From contig DATHEA010000023.1 in the NCBI GenBank assembly GCA_035318745.1, positions 1 to 43,933 on the forward strand: 43,933 nt of DNA. The letters run 5' to 3'. Shown one piece after another: positions 6,549 to 16,585 of this stretch. The DNA comes from VRUE01 sp035318745. Its GTDB lineage: Bacteria; Actinomycetota; Thermoleophilia; Solirubrobacterales; 70-9. Each line of letters begins with the position of its first letter. Within the stretch, counting starts at the first letter, position 1. The position numbers and the translations under genes were made by a program. The notes under the pieces are model-generated. The model saw only the letters and a program-made list of their open reading frames with translations. It had not been told where the DNA came from and did not search any database.

Positions 6549-7926
6549 CGGCCCAGGTGGTTGCGACGCCGGCCAGCGCCGCGACCACCGGAATCGTCAC
6601 CAAGGCCCGCCGAGGCGAGGCAACCAGCAGCGCTCCGGTAGCGGTCACCGCAACCAGGACCACGCCGAGCAGCAGGGCCTCCCAGCGGCGCTGCCAGGCG
6701 AGGACCCCGAGCCCCAGCAGCCCAAGAGCGACAAGCAGCCAGTGCAGCACCTCCCAGACCGGCTCGCGCATCACGTCGCGCGGCCCGTGCCCCCAGATCA
6801 GCCACAGCTTCGAGGCAACGAACCCGGCGTATTCGAGCGGATGCTCGCTGACGTCGTCCCAGAGCCGTTCGCGCCCCATCCGCGCCAATGCAGCGTCGCT
6901 TTCTATGTCGGGATAGCGCTGTGCCGCCAGCGCCGCAAGGATCTCCTCCAGCCTCGGGTTCGTGGCCAGTTCGCGACGCAGTTCGGGATGTCGCTCCAAT
7001 ACCTCGGCTCCGACACGTTCGGGATCGCCGCCCGACGGCACATAGCTACCGGCAAACAGCACCTGCCCCCCTCCGGTCGAAATAGGCACGAACCGCCCCA
7101 GTGCCACCTCGTTGCGAACGGTCCAAGGCGCGACGACCACCGCCATCCCGACGAGCATCACCAACGCTTGGACCAGACCGACTCGCCAGTCATCCCGCCC
7201 CCGACGTGCGAACACAACGACAGCTATCGGCAAAGAGATCGCCAGATACTCCGGCCGAACAAGCGCCAGCGCCCCGAGAAGCAGTCCCGGCACCAGCCAT
7301 CCGACAGAGGAAGGGCGGGGGTCCCCAGGCGGACGCGGCGTCCCGTTTTTCGCCCCACCCACAACCTCGGACAGCCGTCCGCCCCCCAGGCGAAAAACCC
7401 AGCGATCGCCTGGGGACCCCCGTCCTTCCTCCCGACCACCGGCCCAGAGCATCGCCAGCACGGCTCCCGAAAGCAGCGTCGCAGCAAGCGGCTCGCTCAT
7501 CAGCATGCCCTGGTACTCCAAAAGCGCGGGATAGATCGCCACCGCCGCGGCACCGACCAAGCCCGCAAGCGAACCTGCAAGCCTGCGTCCGATCAGGTAG
7601 GTGAAAAGCACTGAGAGGGTCCCAAGCAGGGCAAGCACGAGACGAGCCGTGCGTTCGTGGACGCCTCCGGTCACGGCGTAGACACCGCTAACGAACAGCG
7701 GCAGGCCGGGGGAGTAGTTGCTCGCCGGTTGGGTTGCCCGGTCACCCAACGTGAAGCCCTCGCCTCGCTCCAGATTGGCGGCAATGCCGGCGTAGCCCTG
7801 TGCGTCGTAGACGGCTGCCCGTCCCTGCCAGGCGTTGTCCACGCGAAGGCCCACGCCGAGCAGGAGGATCGCGACCAGCGCGGCAAGCCCGATCTGCCCG
7901 CCGTTGCGCGCCGCCAGTCCTCTCAT
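6514..7926 (-). CDS. Integral membrane glycosyltransferase, ArnT/PMT-like, paralogue of the gene at 4629-6086
   Basis: A 470-aa polytopic membrane protein from ATG 7926. TM1 is followed by a loop with AVYDAQGYAG (the acidic residue expected in this superfamily) and the NYSPGLPLFVSG motif; RPEYL and ISTGGGQVLFAGSY match the paralogue. It likely transfers a lipid-linked sugar on the outer face of the membrane. Between LAMLWAGG and WLVPGLLLG (residues ~166-210) is a ~45-residue Gly/Pro/Arg-rich insert encoded by the nested palindrome 7307-7431. This is the same place as the insert in the paralogue. The gene is divergent from sqdB, with only 45 bp between starts, suggesting a shared regulatory region and a linked role. 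Confidence 0.8.
   Translation of the reverse strand: MRGLAARNGGQIGLAALVAILLLGVGLRVDNAWQGRAAVYDAQGYAGIAANLERGEGFTLGDRATQPASNYSPGLPLFVSGVYAVTGGVHERTARLVLALLGTLSVLFTYLIGRRLAGSLAGLVGAAAVAIYPALLEYQGMLMSEPLAATLLSGAVLAMLWAGGREEGRGSPGDRWVFRLGGGRLSEVVGGAKNGTPRPPGDPRPSSVGWLVPGLLLGALALVRPEYLAISLPIAVVVFARRGRDDWRVGLVQALVMLVGMAVVVAPWTVRNEVALGRFVPISTGGGQVLFAGSYVPSGGDPERVGAEVLERHPELRRELATNPRLEEILAALAAQRYPDIESDAALARMGRERLWDDVSEHPLEYAGFVASKLWLIWGHGPRDVMREPVWEVLHWLLVALGLLGLGVLAWQRRWEALLLGVVLVAVTATGALLVASPRRALVTIPVVAALAGVATTWAVRTCTGLRKSA
7307..7431. repeat. Nested hairpin element (second family, copy 1) inside a glycosyltransferase gene
   Basis: Outer arms 7307-7331 and 7407-7431 are 25 bp with one G-T pair. 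The 75-nt core holds a middle stem GTTTTTCGCC (7345-7354)/GGCGAAAAAC (7389-7398) and an inner stem CGGAC (7368-7372)/GTCCG (7377-7381). The same three-stem architecture recurs at 39658-39771 with different outer arms and nearly identical spacing. Here it is translated in frame. Confidence 0.8.
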
Positions 7927-7971
7927 CCGGGGGATGCTATGTCGCCCCCTTCCGTTACCCTGCCGCGACCT

Positions 7972-9156
7972 ATGCGCGTCTTAATTCTCGGGGGCGATGG
8001 TTACCTCGGCTGGCCCACCGCCCTGCGCTTCTCGGCCCGCGGGCACGAGGTTTCCGTCGTCGACAATTTCTCCCGCCGCCGCTGGGTCGGTGAGAGCGGC
8101 AGCGACTCGCTGACGCCGATCGCCGACCTCGAGCCGCGCATAGAGGCCTGGCACGAGACCTCGGGCAAGCAGATCCAGAGCTTCCCCGGCTCGGTCGAGG
8201 ACGGCGATTTCCTCGACGGCGTGGTCGCCGAGACTCGCCCCGAAGTAGTCATCCACTACGGCGAGCAGCCCTCTGCGCCCTACTCGATGATCTCGCGCGA
8301 GCGCGCCGTCGAGACCCAGCACACCAACGTGATCGGCAACCTCAACCTGCTCTTCGCGATGCGCGATCACGTCCCCGATTGCCACCTGGTCAAGCTGGGG
8401 ACGATGGGCGAGTACGGCCAGCCGAACATAGATATCGAGGAGGGCTACATAGAGATCGAGCACAAGGGCAGAAAGGACACGCTGCCCTTCCCCAAGCTGC
8501 CGGGGTCGCTCTATCACTGCTCCAAGGTCCACGACTCGACCAACATCCACTTCGCCTGCCGCACCTGGGGCCTGCGGGCAACCGACCTGAACCAGGGTGT
8601 CGTCTATGGCATCGAGACCGATGAGACGGCAACCGACGAGCGCCTGATCACCCGCTTCGACTACGACGAGATCTTTGGCACGGTGCTCAACCGGTTCTGC
8701 GTACAGGCCGTCATCGGCCATCCGCTGACGGTCTACGGCAGCGGAGGGCAGACCCGCGGCTTTCTCAACATCCGCGACACGCTCGCCTGTGTCGAGCTGG
8801 CAGCAACCAACCCAGCCGATGCGAGCGAGTTCCGTGTCTTCAACCAGTTCACCGAGCAGTTCTCGGTCCTCGAGCTGGCGGAGCTGGTCAAGCACGCCGC
8901 CGAGCACCTCGGCTACACGGTCGAGATCGACCACGTCGAGAACCCCCGGGTCGAGAAGGAAAAGCACTACTACAACGCGATCCACACCAAGCTGCTCGAC
9001 CTCGGCCTCGAGCCGACCCTGCTCGGCGAGGAGCTGGTCGAGTCGATCATCCACGCGATCGAGCGCTACAAAGGCAACGTGATCGAGAGCTCGATCGACC
9101 CACGTACGCGGTGGAACCCCGCCAACGGCGCAAAAACCCCCGCTGGCCAGGCATAG
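7972..9156 (+). CDS. sqdB: UDP-sulfoquinovose synthase (SQD1/SqdB)
   Basis: A 394-aa short-chain dehydrogenase/epimerase-fold enzyme closely matching plant SQD1. It has the NAD loop LILGGDGYLGWPTALRFS (residues 4-21), the VDNFSRRR segment, and HYGEQPSAPYSMI with its SAPYSMI substrate loop. It also has KLGTMGEYGQPNIDIEEGYI, the catalytic YxxxK (YHCSK), ATDLNQGVVYG and VFNQFTEQFSV. It makes UDP-sulfoquinovose from UDP-glucose and sulfite in the cytoplasm. I start at ATG 7972, where homology begins; an in-frame ATG at 7939 would add 11 residues. No SqdX/SqdD-type lipid transferase is visible in the window. The membrane glycosyltransferases next door make an envelope glycan an alternative sink to sulfolipid. 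Confidence 0.93.
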   Translation: MRVLILGGDGYLGWPTALRFSARGHEVSVVDNFSRRRWVGESGSDSLTPIADLEPRIEAWHETSGKQIQSFPGSVEDGDFLDGVVAETRPEVVIHYGEQPSAPYSMISRERAVETQHTNVIGNLNLLFAMRDHVPDCHLVKLGTMGEYGQPNIDIEEGYIEIEHKGRKDTLPFPKLPGSLYHCSKVHDSTNIHFACRTWGLRATDLNQGVVYGIETDETATDERLITRFDYDEIFGTVLNRFCVQAVIGHPLTVYGSGGQTRGFLNIRDTLACVELAATNPADASEFRVFNQFTEQFSVLELAELVKHAAEHLGYTVEIDHVENPRVEKEKHYYNAIHTKLLDLGLEPTLLGEELVESIIHAIERYKGNVIESSIDPRTRWNPANGAKTPAGQA

Positions 9157-9181
9157 GCCCGCTGGTACCATCGCGAGTCCG

Positions 9182-10863
<1,682 letters not shown>

Positions 10864-10867
<4 letters not shown>

Positions 10868-10965
10868 GTCTCCTGACCAAGCAGACCAAGGACGCAGGGA
10901 GCGTGGTGTGCTCTGCACACGAGCTACCGAGGACGCAGGTATGCGCCGCGTCAGGGGGCTCATGA
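10864..10965 (+). CDS. 33-codon linker ORF between ilvB and ilvN, probably the displaced original ilvN start
   Basis: ATG 10864 overlaps the ilvB stop (ATGA), and its TGA 10963-10965 overlaps the ATG at 10962 (ATGA again). The first 12 codons (MSLLTKQTKDAG) read like a normal IlvN N-terminus. The rest crosses a 41-bp repeat unit that puts ilvN out of frame. It may now act only to hand ribosomes from ilvB to ilvN. No independent function is implied. Confidence 0.35.
10889..10939. repeat. 10-bp direct repeats flanking a small palindrome at the ilvN start
   Basis: AGGACGCAGG occurs at 10889-10898 and 10930-10939. The 31 bp between contain the dyad GTGTGC-TCT-GCACAC. Removing one repeat plus the insert (41 bp, not a multiple of three) would fuse ATG 10864 in frame to ilvN. 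This looks like a small insertion with a target-site-like duplication, or a slippage event. Confidence 0.6.
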
Positions 10966-11510
10966 TGGAGGCTGGCACGCCGGAGATGGTCAGACTCGAG
11001 GACCTGCACGTGCCCGGGCAGCTGAGCGGACGCAAGCACATTCTCTCGATCCTGGTCGAGAACAAGCCGGGCGTCCTGGCTCGCATCGCGGGGCTCTTCT
11101 CGCGCCGCGGCTTCAACATCGACACGCTCGCGGTCGGGCCGACCGACGACCCCAGCATCTCGCGAATCACGCTCACCCTCGACGGCGCCGTCCACCCGAT
11201 CGACCAGGTGACCAAGCAACTGCACAAGCTCGTCAACGTGCTGAAAATCCGTGACATGGAGCCGGAGGAGACGGTCGCCCGCGAGATGGCGATGTTCAAA
11301 GTCTCCGCCGCGGTCGAGAGCCGCGCCGAGATCATCCAGTTCGCGGAGATCTTCCGGGCCAAGATCATCGACGTCTCGCGGCGCGCGATGACGATCGAGG
11401 TCACCGGCTCGGCCGACAAGATCGAGGCCTTCGAGCGGATGATCCGTCCGCATGGCCTGATCGAAATGGTGCGTACGGGCGAGATAGCCATTGCTCGAGG
11501 CGGCGACTAG
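10962..11510 (+). CDS. ilvN: Acetolactate synthase small (regulatory) subunit
   Basis: About 182 aa from ATG 10962 (other in-frame starts: 10941, 10965, and TTG 10854). The N-terminal ACT domain begins at KHILSILVENKPGVLARIAG and continues LFSRRGFNIDTLAVGPTDD, the valine-sensing fold. The C-terminal half (EIIQFAEIFRAKIIDVSRRAMTIEVTG) is the usual IlvN second domain. It activates IlvB and gives valine feedback inhibition. The start at 10962 is chosen because it shares ATGA with the small upstream ORF and has AGGGGG just before it. The region upstream of the ACT domain is longer than in typical IlvN, explained by the 41-bp repeat unit. The 3' end overlaps menF by 20 bp. Confidence 0.9.
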   Translation: MMEAGTPEMVRLEDLHVPGQLSGRKHILSILVENKPGVLARIAGLFSRRGFNIDTLAVGPTDDPSISRITLTLDGAVHPIDQVTKQLHKLVNVLKIRDMEPEETVAREMAMFKVSAAVESRAEIIQFAEIFRAKIIDVSRRAMTIEVTGSADKIEAFERMIRPHGLIEMVRTGEIAIARGGD

Positions 11511-12891
11511 CGAGCTGCAAAGCCGGCTGCGCGAGGGTGCGGAGTCGGCAGCCGAGCGATCCCGGCGCACGCTGGTCAGCGCCACGGTTCTGGTCGAGGG
11601 AGTCGATCCCTGTGCGGCTGTCTTCGCCTCGCGCCTGGCCTCGGACCACTGGTTCTGCTGGGAGCAACCGGATCGGGAGTTTGTGCTGGCGGCGATGGGC
11701 GTCGCGCACGAGGCGAGCTCGCGCGGCGAAGGCCGCTTCGGCGATGTGGCCAGGGAGTGTCTGCGGCTGAACGAGGGTGCGATCCTGGGCGAGCCGCCCG
11801 GCCTCCCGTCTGGCGCGGGGCCTGTCTGGACTGGAGGATTTGCCTTTGATCCGGACGGCGCTGCGTCCCCCGCCTGGTCCTCGTTCTCGCCGGCCTCGCT
11901 GATCCTGCCCGAGCTCTCGCTTTGCAGCAGTGGCGGTAAGTGCTTCCTGACCGCGAACGTCGTCATCTCTCCCGGCGACGACGCGGTGGGTTCTGCCGAG
12001 CAGGTGGCGGCGCGGCTCGCCGGGCTACGAGCCGATCCCCTGCCGATGCTCGATCCGCACCCGACCGGTCGGCCCGAGATTCGCAGCGTGCGCCCGCCGG
12101 GAGACTTCGAAGCGGCCGTCGCCGCCGCGACAGAGCGCATCGACCGTGGTGAGATGAGCAAGGTCGTGCTTGCCCGCGAGGTGACAGTCGAGGCGGCCGC
12201 TGCCCACGATCCGGCCGCTGTCTTCGGCGCCCTGCGTGAGCAGTTTCCCTCCTGCTTCTGCTTTTGCTGCGGGACCCCGGAGGCGGCCTTCCTCGGTGCG
12301 ACTCCGGAGCTGCTCATCCGGCGCTCGGGTGCCGGCGCCTCGACCGTGGCGCTGGCGGGATCCACGCGCCGCAGCTCAGATCCCGCCGTCGACGACCATC
12401 TCGGCGAGCAGTTGCTGCGCAGCGACAAGAATCGTCGCGAGCAGCAGATCGTCGCCGAGCGCATCGTCCGCAAGCTGCGTCCGCATGCCGTCTGGGTGCA
12501 GACCGCACCTGAGCCGGAGGTGATCAAGATCGCCAACATCCAGCATCTGGCGACGCCGGTGATCGCCCAGCTCGCCGAACCGCGCTCCGCGGTCGAGCTG
12601 GCGGGAATGCTTCACCCGACCCCGGCTGTCGGCGGCGAGCCCTGGCCAGAGGCCGCGGAGACGATCGCCGATCTAGAGCGGATGGACCGCGGCTGGTACG
12701 CCGCTCCAGTGGGCTGGATGGACGCCACCGAGGACGGCGAGTTCTGCGTAGCCCTGCGCAGCGCCCTCCTCCGCGACCGCGAGGCTCGCCTCTTCGCCGG
12801 CGTGGGCGTGGTAGCCGGCTCCGATCCAGCGGCCGAGCTGGAGGAGACCGAGGTCAAGCTCCAGGCACTGTTGCCGCTGGTGGCTGAGTAG
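11491..12891 (+). CDS. menF: Isochorismate synthase
   Basis: A 466-aa chorismate-utilising enzyme. The conserved C-terminal domain (residues ~205-460) shows GEMSKVVLAREVTVE (with the lysine that activates water), FLGATPELLIRR, ALAGSTRR, and the run HLATPVIAQL...LHPTPAVGGEP. PVGWMDATEDGEFCVALRSALL and the end motif LFAGVGVVAGSDPAAELEETEVKL complete the pattern. It converts chorismate to isochorismate at the start of menaquinone synthesis; salicylate or anthranilate synthases are less likely given the men genes beside it. The N-terminal ~200 residues are the divergent half of the fold. Start is TTG 11491, inside the end of ilvN. It converges on menD with a single base between stops. Confidence 0.9.
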   Translation: MLEAATSELQSRLREGAESAAERSRRTLVSATVLVEGVDPCAAVFASRLASDHWFCWEQPDREFVLAAMGVAHEASSRGEGRFGDVARECLRLNEGAILGEPPGLPSGAGPVWTGGFAFDPDGAASPAWSSFSPASLILPELSLCSSGGKCFLTANVVISPGDDAVGSAEQVAARLAGLRADPLPMLDPHPTGRPEIRSVRPPGDFEAAVAAATERIDRGEMSKVVLAREVTVEAAAAHDPAAVFGALREQFPSCFCFCCGTPEAAFLGATPELLIRRSGAGASTVALAGSTRRSSDPAVDDHLGEQLLRSDKNRREQQIVAERIVRKLRPHAVWVQTAPEPEVIKIANIQHLATPVIAQLAEPRSAVELAGMLHPTPAVGGEPWPEAAETIADLERMDRGWYAAPVGWMDATEDGEFCVALRSALLRDREARLFAGVGVVAGSDPAAELEETEVKLQALLPLVAE

Positions 12892-12892
12892 C

Positions 12893-14629
12893 TCAGATTG
12901 CGGCCGCTACTCGGTCGGCTATGCGGCGGTGAAGGGCCGTGTTGGTCTGACGATCGGCCTTGACCTCGATCAGGCCGGTGCCGGCCGACAGAGCGCCGGC
13001 GAGTTGGTTCAGCGAATCGAGGCGGTGGTGGGGGAGGTCGAAGAGGGCTGCTGCCTTAGCCGCGTCGACGCCGCGAGGGGTGCCGAGGAGCGCCTCGAAC
13101 TCGCCACCGGCCAATGCCTTCTCCTGGGGAAGGAAGTGGAAGATCCCGCCGCCGTCGTTGTCGATCACGACGATGCGGACTGGGGTGGAGGTGTCACGCA
13201 ACGCGGCAAGGCCGCCTATGTCGTGGAGCAGGCCGAGGTCGCCGGTGACGATCGTGGTCGGCTTGCCGGTCGCATGGGCGGCGCCGATGCCGGAGGAGAT
13301 CAGGCCGTCTATGCCATTGGCGCCTCTGTTGCAGAGGAAGGTCACGTCGGAGGCGGTTGAAGGCAGGAACGCCTCCTGGTCGCGGATCGGCATGCTCGAA
13401 GCGGTGTAGACGATCTCGCCGTCGCCGTAGGCGGCGCCGAGCGCGAGCTGCAGGCCGGGCTCGGTGGGCGAGTCGGTGCCGCTCAGCTCTGCCTCGATGG
13501 CCCCCCGGGCTGCCTGCTCCGCCTGCAACCACATCGCCGGCGCAGGGCGCTCCTCGCCGAGGCGCGCCGCCCAGCCGGATGCCAGCTCGGTCGGGTCGGC
13601 GCGGAGCAGCGCCGCCGCCCGGCGCGTCGGCTCGTTCCAGTCCCCGAGCGGGTCGACGACGATCTGATCGGCCCCGGATTCGGCCAGCCAGGAGCGCAGC
13701 GGCTTGCTGGTCGGCATCTCGCCGAAGCGCAGCACCAGATCCGGCGAGCCGGTTTCGCGGAACCCCTCGTCGCGCAGCAGCAGGTCGTAGGCGGTGATGA
13801 CGTAGGAGCGATCGTGCGGACCGCAACGCAGTTGCGAGGTCGGCTCGGCGAGGATCGGAAAACCGGCGACGCGGGCGAGGTGGGCAAGGGGCTCGCGCAG
13901 CTCCTGGTCGAGCTGGCGGCCGGCGACGATCACGCCGATGTCGGCCTCGGCGATGTGCTTCGCCACCTCGTCGAGGAGGAATGCCGAGGGCTCCATGTCG
14001 ATCGGCGTGACCGCGGTCAGCGGCCGTTCGCCGCGGCCGGTTAGTGCGAGTGGGTCGGTCGCGGTCACTGCAGCGTCTTCGAGCAGCGGCGCCAGGGGCT
14101 CGCGGAAAGCGAAGTTGAGGTGGACCGGCCCTGGGCGCTGCTCCCCCCGTGCCGCGGCAAAGGCACGGCAGGCGGTCGCGCGATAGTGAAGCAGGCCGTC
14201 ATCGTCGGCATCGTGGGTGCCGAGGTCGCAAAACCAGCGCACCGAGGAGCCGTAGAGCTTGAGCTGGTCGATCGCCTGGCCGGCACCGATCCCGCGCAGC
14301 TCCGGCGGCCGGTCGGCGGTCAGCAACAGCAGGGGGACGGCGGCATGGTTGGCCTCGCATACCGCCGGGTGGTAGTTGGCGGCCGCCGTCCCGGAGGTAC
14401 AGAGGATCGCAACCGGAGAACCGCTCGCCTGCGCGACCCCCAGGGCAAAGAAGGCCGCGGAGCGCTCGTCGACGATCACGGTCGTCTCGATCTCCGGCCG
14501 TCGCCAGAGGGCAAGGGCGAGCGGGGTCGAGCGCGAGCCGGGGGAGAGGACGGCGTGCCCCAAGCCACAACGTGCCAGCTCCTCGGCGAAGGCAGAGGCA
14601 AGGGCGGTGTTGCGGTTGGTCGAGTCCAT
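12893..14629 (-). CDS. menD: 2-succinyl-5-enolpyruvyl-6-hydroxy-3-cyclohexene-1-carboxylate (SEPHCHC) synthase
   Basis: A 578-aa ThDP enzyme. Near the start it reads HAVLSPGSRSTPLALAL, then VDERSAAFFALGVAQASG with the cofactor glutamate, and CTSGTAAANYHPAVCEA, all hallmarks of MenD. The C-terminal half has NRGANGIDGLISSGIG and the metal-ThDP motif GDLGLLHDIGGL...VVIDNDGGGIFHFLPQ. It joins isochorismate to the succinyl semialdehyde-ThDP adduct from 2-oxoglutarate. It is the downstream gene of the minus-strand menB-menA-menC-menD run, 9 bp after menC. Confidence 0.95.
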   Translation of the reverse strand: MDSTNRNTALASAFAEELARCGLGHAVLSPGSRSTPLALALWRRPEIETTVIVDERSAAFFALGVAQASGSPVAILCTSGTAAANYHPAVCEANHAAVPLLLLTADRPPELRGIGAGQAIDQLKLYGSSVRWFCDLGTHDADDDGLLHYRATACRAFAAARGEQRPGPVHLNFAFREPLAPLLEDAAVTATDPLALTGRGERPLTAVTPIDMEPSAFLLDEVAKHIAEADIGVIVAGRQLDQELREPLAHLARVAGFPILAEPTSQLRCGPHDRSYVITAYDLLLRDEGFRETGSPDLVLRFGEMPTSKPLRSWLAESGADQIVVDPLGDWNEPTRRAAALLRADPTELASGWAARLGEERPAPAMWLQAEQAARGAIEAELSGTDSPTEPGLQLALGAAYGDGEIVYTASSMPIRDQEAFLPSTASDVTFLCNRGANGIDGLISSGIGAAHATGKPTTIVTGDLGLLHDIGGLAALRDTSTPVRIVVIDNDGGGIFHFLPQEKALAGGEFEALLGTPRGVDAAKAAALFDLPHHRLDSLNQLAGALSAGTGLIEVKADRQTNTALHRRIADRVAAAI

Positions 14630-14638
14630 GCGCAGAAC

Positions 14639-15694
14639 CTAGAGCCGATGCGCGTCGAGCGCCGCCTCGTCGATCTCGACCCCGAGGCCCGGGCCCTCCG
14701 GCAGGTGAAGCATGTCGCCTTCGAGCCTGCACTCGACCGAGGCGATCGTCGAGGCGAAGAGGCGCTGGGTGGCGAGGCCGTGGGCCAGGTCCGGGCCACC
14801 ACCGGACGCCTCGCCGAGGGTCGCCGCCACCTGTGCTGCAGCGGCGATTCCGACTGGTCCGTCGAGCGCGCTGGAGAGGTAGGCAGGAAGGACCTCGGCG
14901 ATCTCGATCGCGGCCTCCGGCCCGCCGACCTTGGAGAGCTTGACGCCCGTCATCCGGCAGGCCTCCATCGCGACAGCGCGTTCCGCGTCGGCGCGGCTCT
15001 CGATGCTCTCGTCGCCGGCGAGCGGGATCGAGGTAGACCTGGCTACCTCCATCGCCTCCTCCAGCGTTCCGACGGGCTGCTCGGCCAACTCGACCTCATA
15101 GGGCTCGAGTTCGCTCAATGTGCGCTTCGCCGTCTCCACATCCCAGGCGCCATTGGCGTCGACGCGGATCTGCGCCCGTGGGCCGAGTGCCTCGCGCACC
15201 GCCCGCACCTGGGCGGCATCGTCGCCTGTGCCGAGCTTGAGCTTGAAGGTGGAGAAGCCGTCGGCAGCCCAGCTTTCGGCGACTGAGACGACGGTGGCGG
15301 GGTCGCCGGCGGTCAGGGTCGCGTTGCAGCGAACGGCTGGCGAGGGTCCTGCGCTTTCGCCGCCTTCCGCGGCGGCCCGCTTCCCGCGAAGATCCAGCAA
15401 CGCGGTCAGCGCCGCGCAGCGAGCCGGCGCGGAAAGCGCCAGCGCATCGTCCCGCAGGCTCGCCTCGTCCAGCGCCTCGCGGTCGTCGAGCAGCCGCAGC
15501 TCCTCGACGACCGTGGCCAGGCTCGTGCCACCACGCAGCGCGAGCGGCACGGCTTCCCCCAATCCGATCAGCCCACCGTCATCCCAGAGCCGCAGCAGCA
15601 CCATCTCGCGCTGCGCGAGGCTGCCGGCCGCGGTCGCGTATGGTTCGCGAAAGGGGAGCGCGTAGGGGACGACCTCGACCGAGGCGATGCGCAT
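14639..15694 (-). CDS. menC: o-Succinylbenzoate synthase
   Basis: A 351-aa enolase-superfamily enzyme. The N-terminal capping domain (~1-110) includes LPFREPYATAAGS and the LGEAVP motif. The barrel carries the KxK pair in TFKLKLG, the metal ligands in IRVDANGAWD, ELAEQP and PLAGDESI, and the second lysine region VKLSKVGG. It dehydrates SHCHC to o-succinylbenzoate. A general N-acylamino-acid racemase/OSBS is possible by sequence, but the location between menD and menA makes the men role convincing. Confidence 0.93.
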   Translation of the reverse strand: MRIASVEVVPYALPFREPYATAAGSLAQREMVLLRLWDDGGLIGLGEAVPLALRGGTSLATVVEELRLLDDREALDEASLRDDALALSAPARCAALTALLDLRGKRAAAEGGESAGPSPAVRCNATLTAGDPATVVSVAESWAADGFSTFKLKLGTGDDAAQVRAVREALGPRAQIRVDANGAWDVETAKRTLSELEPYEVELAEQPVGTLEEAMEVARSTSIPLAGDESIESRADAERAVAMEACRMTGVKLSKVGGPEAAIEIAEVLPAYLSSALDGPVGIAAAAQVAATLGEASGGGPDLAHGLATQRLFASTIASVECRLEGDMLHLPEGPGLGVEIDEAALDAHRL

Positions 15695-15703
15695 GGAGAG
15701 AGC

Positions 15704-16585
15704 CTACGCCGCGATCAGCAGGCCGATCGAGACCAGCAGACTGAATGCGCCCAGCAGGGCGCCGGTGCCGGCCAGGGCGGCGTTCAGCGCCGGGCCGTCG
15801 GTGCGGTTGCTCATCGCCCGCAGCGGTTTGATCGCCATCGGCAACGAGAGGAAGCCGATCATCGGCAGCGCGCTGGCGCTGCCGGCGACAAGGGCGATCG
15901 GCAGTACGACGAAGGCCCCGAGCACCAGCAGGCGGTACAGCGCCACGGCGTTGCCGCGACCCATCCGCACCGCCAGCGTGTTCTTTCCGGCCCGCCGATC
16001 GGTCTCCAAGTCACGCACGTTGTTGACGACGAGGATCGCGGTGGCGAGGAAGCCGACCGCGATCGAGAGACCGAGCGGCAGCGCGTCGAGCTGCTCGACC
16101 TGGACGTAGTAGGAGCCGTTGACGGCGACGAGGCCGAAGAAGAGGAAGACGAAGACCTCGCCGAGGCCGGCGTAGCCGTAGGGGCGCGGACCGCCGGTGT
16201 AGAGGACGCCGGCTGCGATCGACAGGGCACCGATCAGCAGGATCACAATGCCGGCGACGATCGTCAGGTAGATGCCGCAGGCGATGGCGACGCCGAAGGC
16301 GACCCAGGTCGCGACCAGCACCCGCTGCGGCGTCACCAGGCCTGCCGAGGTGACCCGCACCGGCCCCAAGCGGTCGACGGTGTCGGCGCCGCGCTTGGCG
16401 TCGGAGTAGTCGTTGGCCAGGTTCGTCCCGATCTGGATGAAGATCGAGCCGACGAGCGCGGCGGTGAAGGCACCGACGCGCGGCAGTCGCCCCGTCCATT
16501 CGACCGCCGCAGCGGTACCGACGAAGACCGGCGCGATCGCCGCCGGCAAGGTCCGCGGCCGCGCTGCCATCAGCCAGATCCTCAT
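15704..16585 (-). CDS. menA: 1,4-Dihydroxy-2-naphthoate polyprenyltransferase
   Basis: A 293-aa UbiA-family membrane enzyme with about eight hydrophobic helices. The first Mg-diphosphate motif is NLANDYSDAKRGADT (~residues 60-75); the second is NNVRDLETDRRAGKNTLAVRMG. It attaches the polyprenyl tail to DHNA, giving demethylmenaquinone. The open frame extends to 16957 but ATG 16585 begins the conserved MRIWLMAARPRTLPAAIAPV and shares ATGA with the menB stop, so the long version is a shadow. No menG/ubiE methyltransferase is present nearby. Confidence 0.95.
   Translation of the reverse strand: MRIWLMAARPRTLPAAIAPVFVGTAAAVEWTGRLPRVGAFTAALVGSIFIQIGTNLANDYSDAKRGADTVDRLGPVRVTSAGLVTPQRVLVATWVAFGVAIACGIYLTIVAGIVILLIGALSIAAGVLYTGGPRPYGYAGLGEVFVFLFFGLVAVNGSYYVQVEQLDALPLGLSIAVGFLATAILVVNNVRDLETDRRAGKNTLAVRMGRGNAVALYRLLVLGAFVVLPIALVAGSASALPMIGFLSLPMAIKPLRAMSNRTDGPALNAALAGTGALLGAFSLLVSIGLLIAA

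Noticed and set aside
9157..9181. A leader peptide or attenuator ahead of ilvB
   Set aside because: Only 25 bp separate sqdB and ilvB, too short for one, and no Val/Leu/Ile-rich ORF is visible there.
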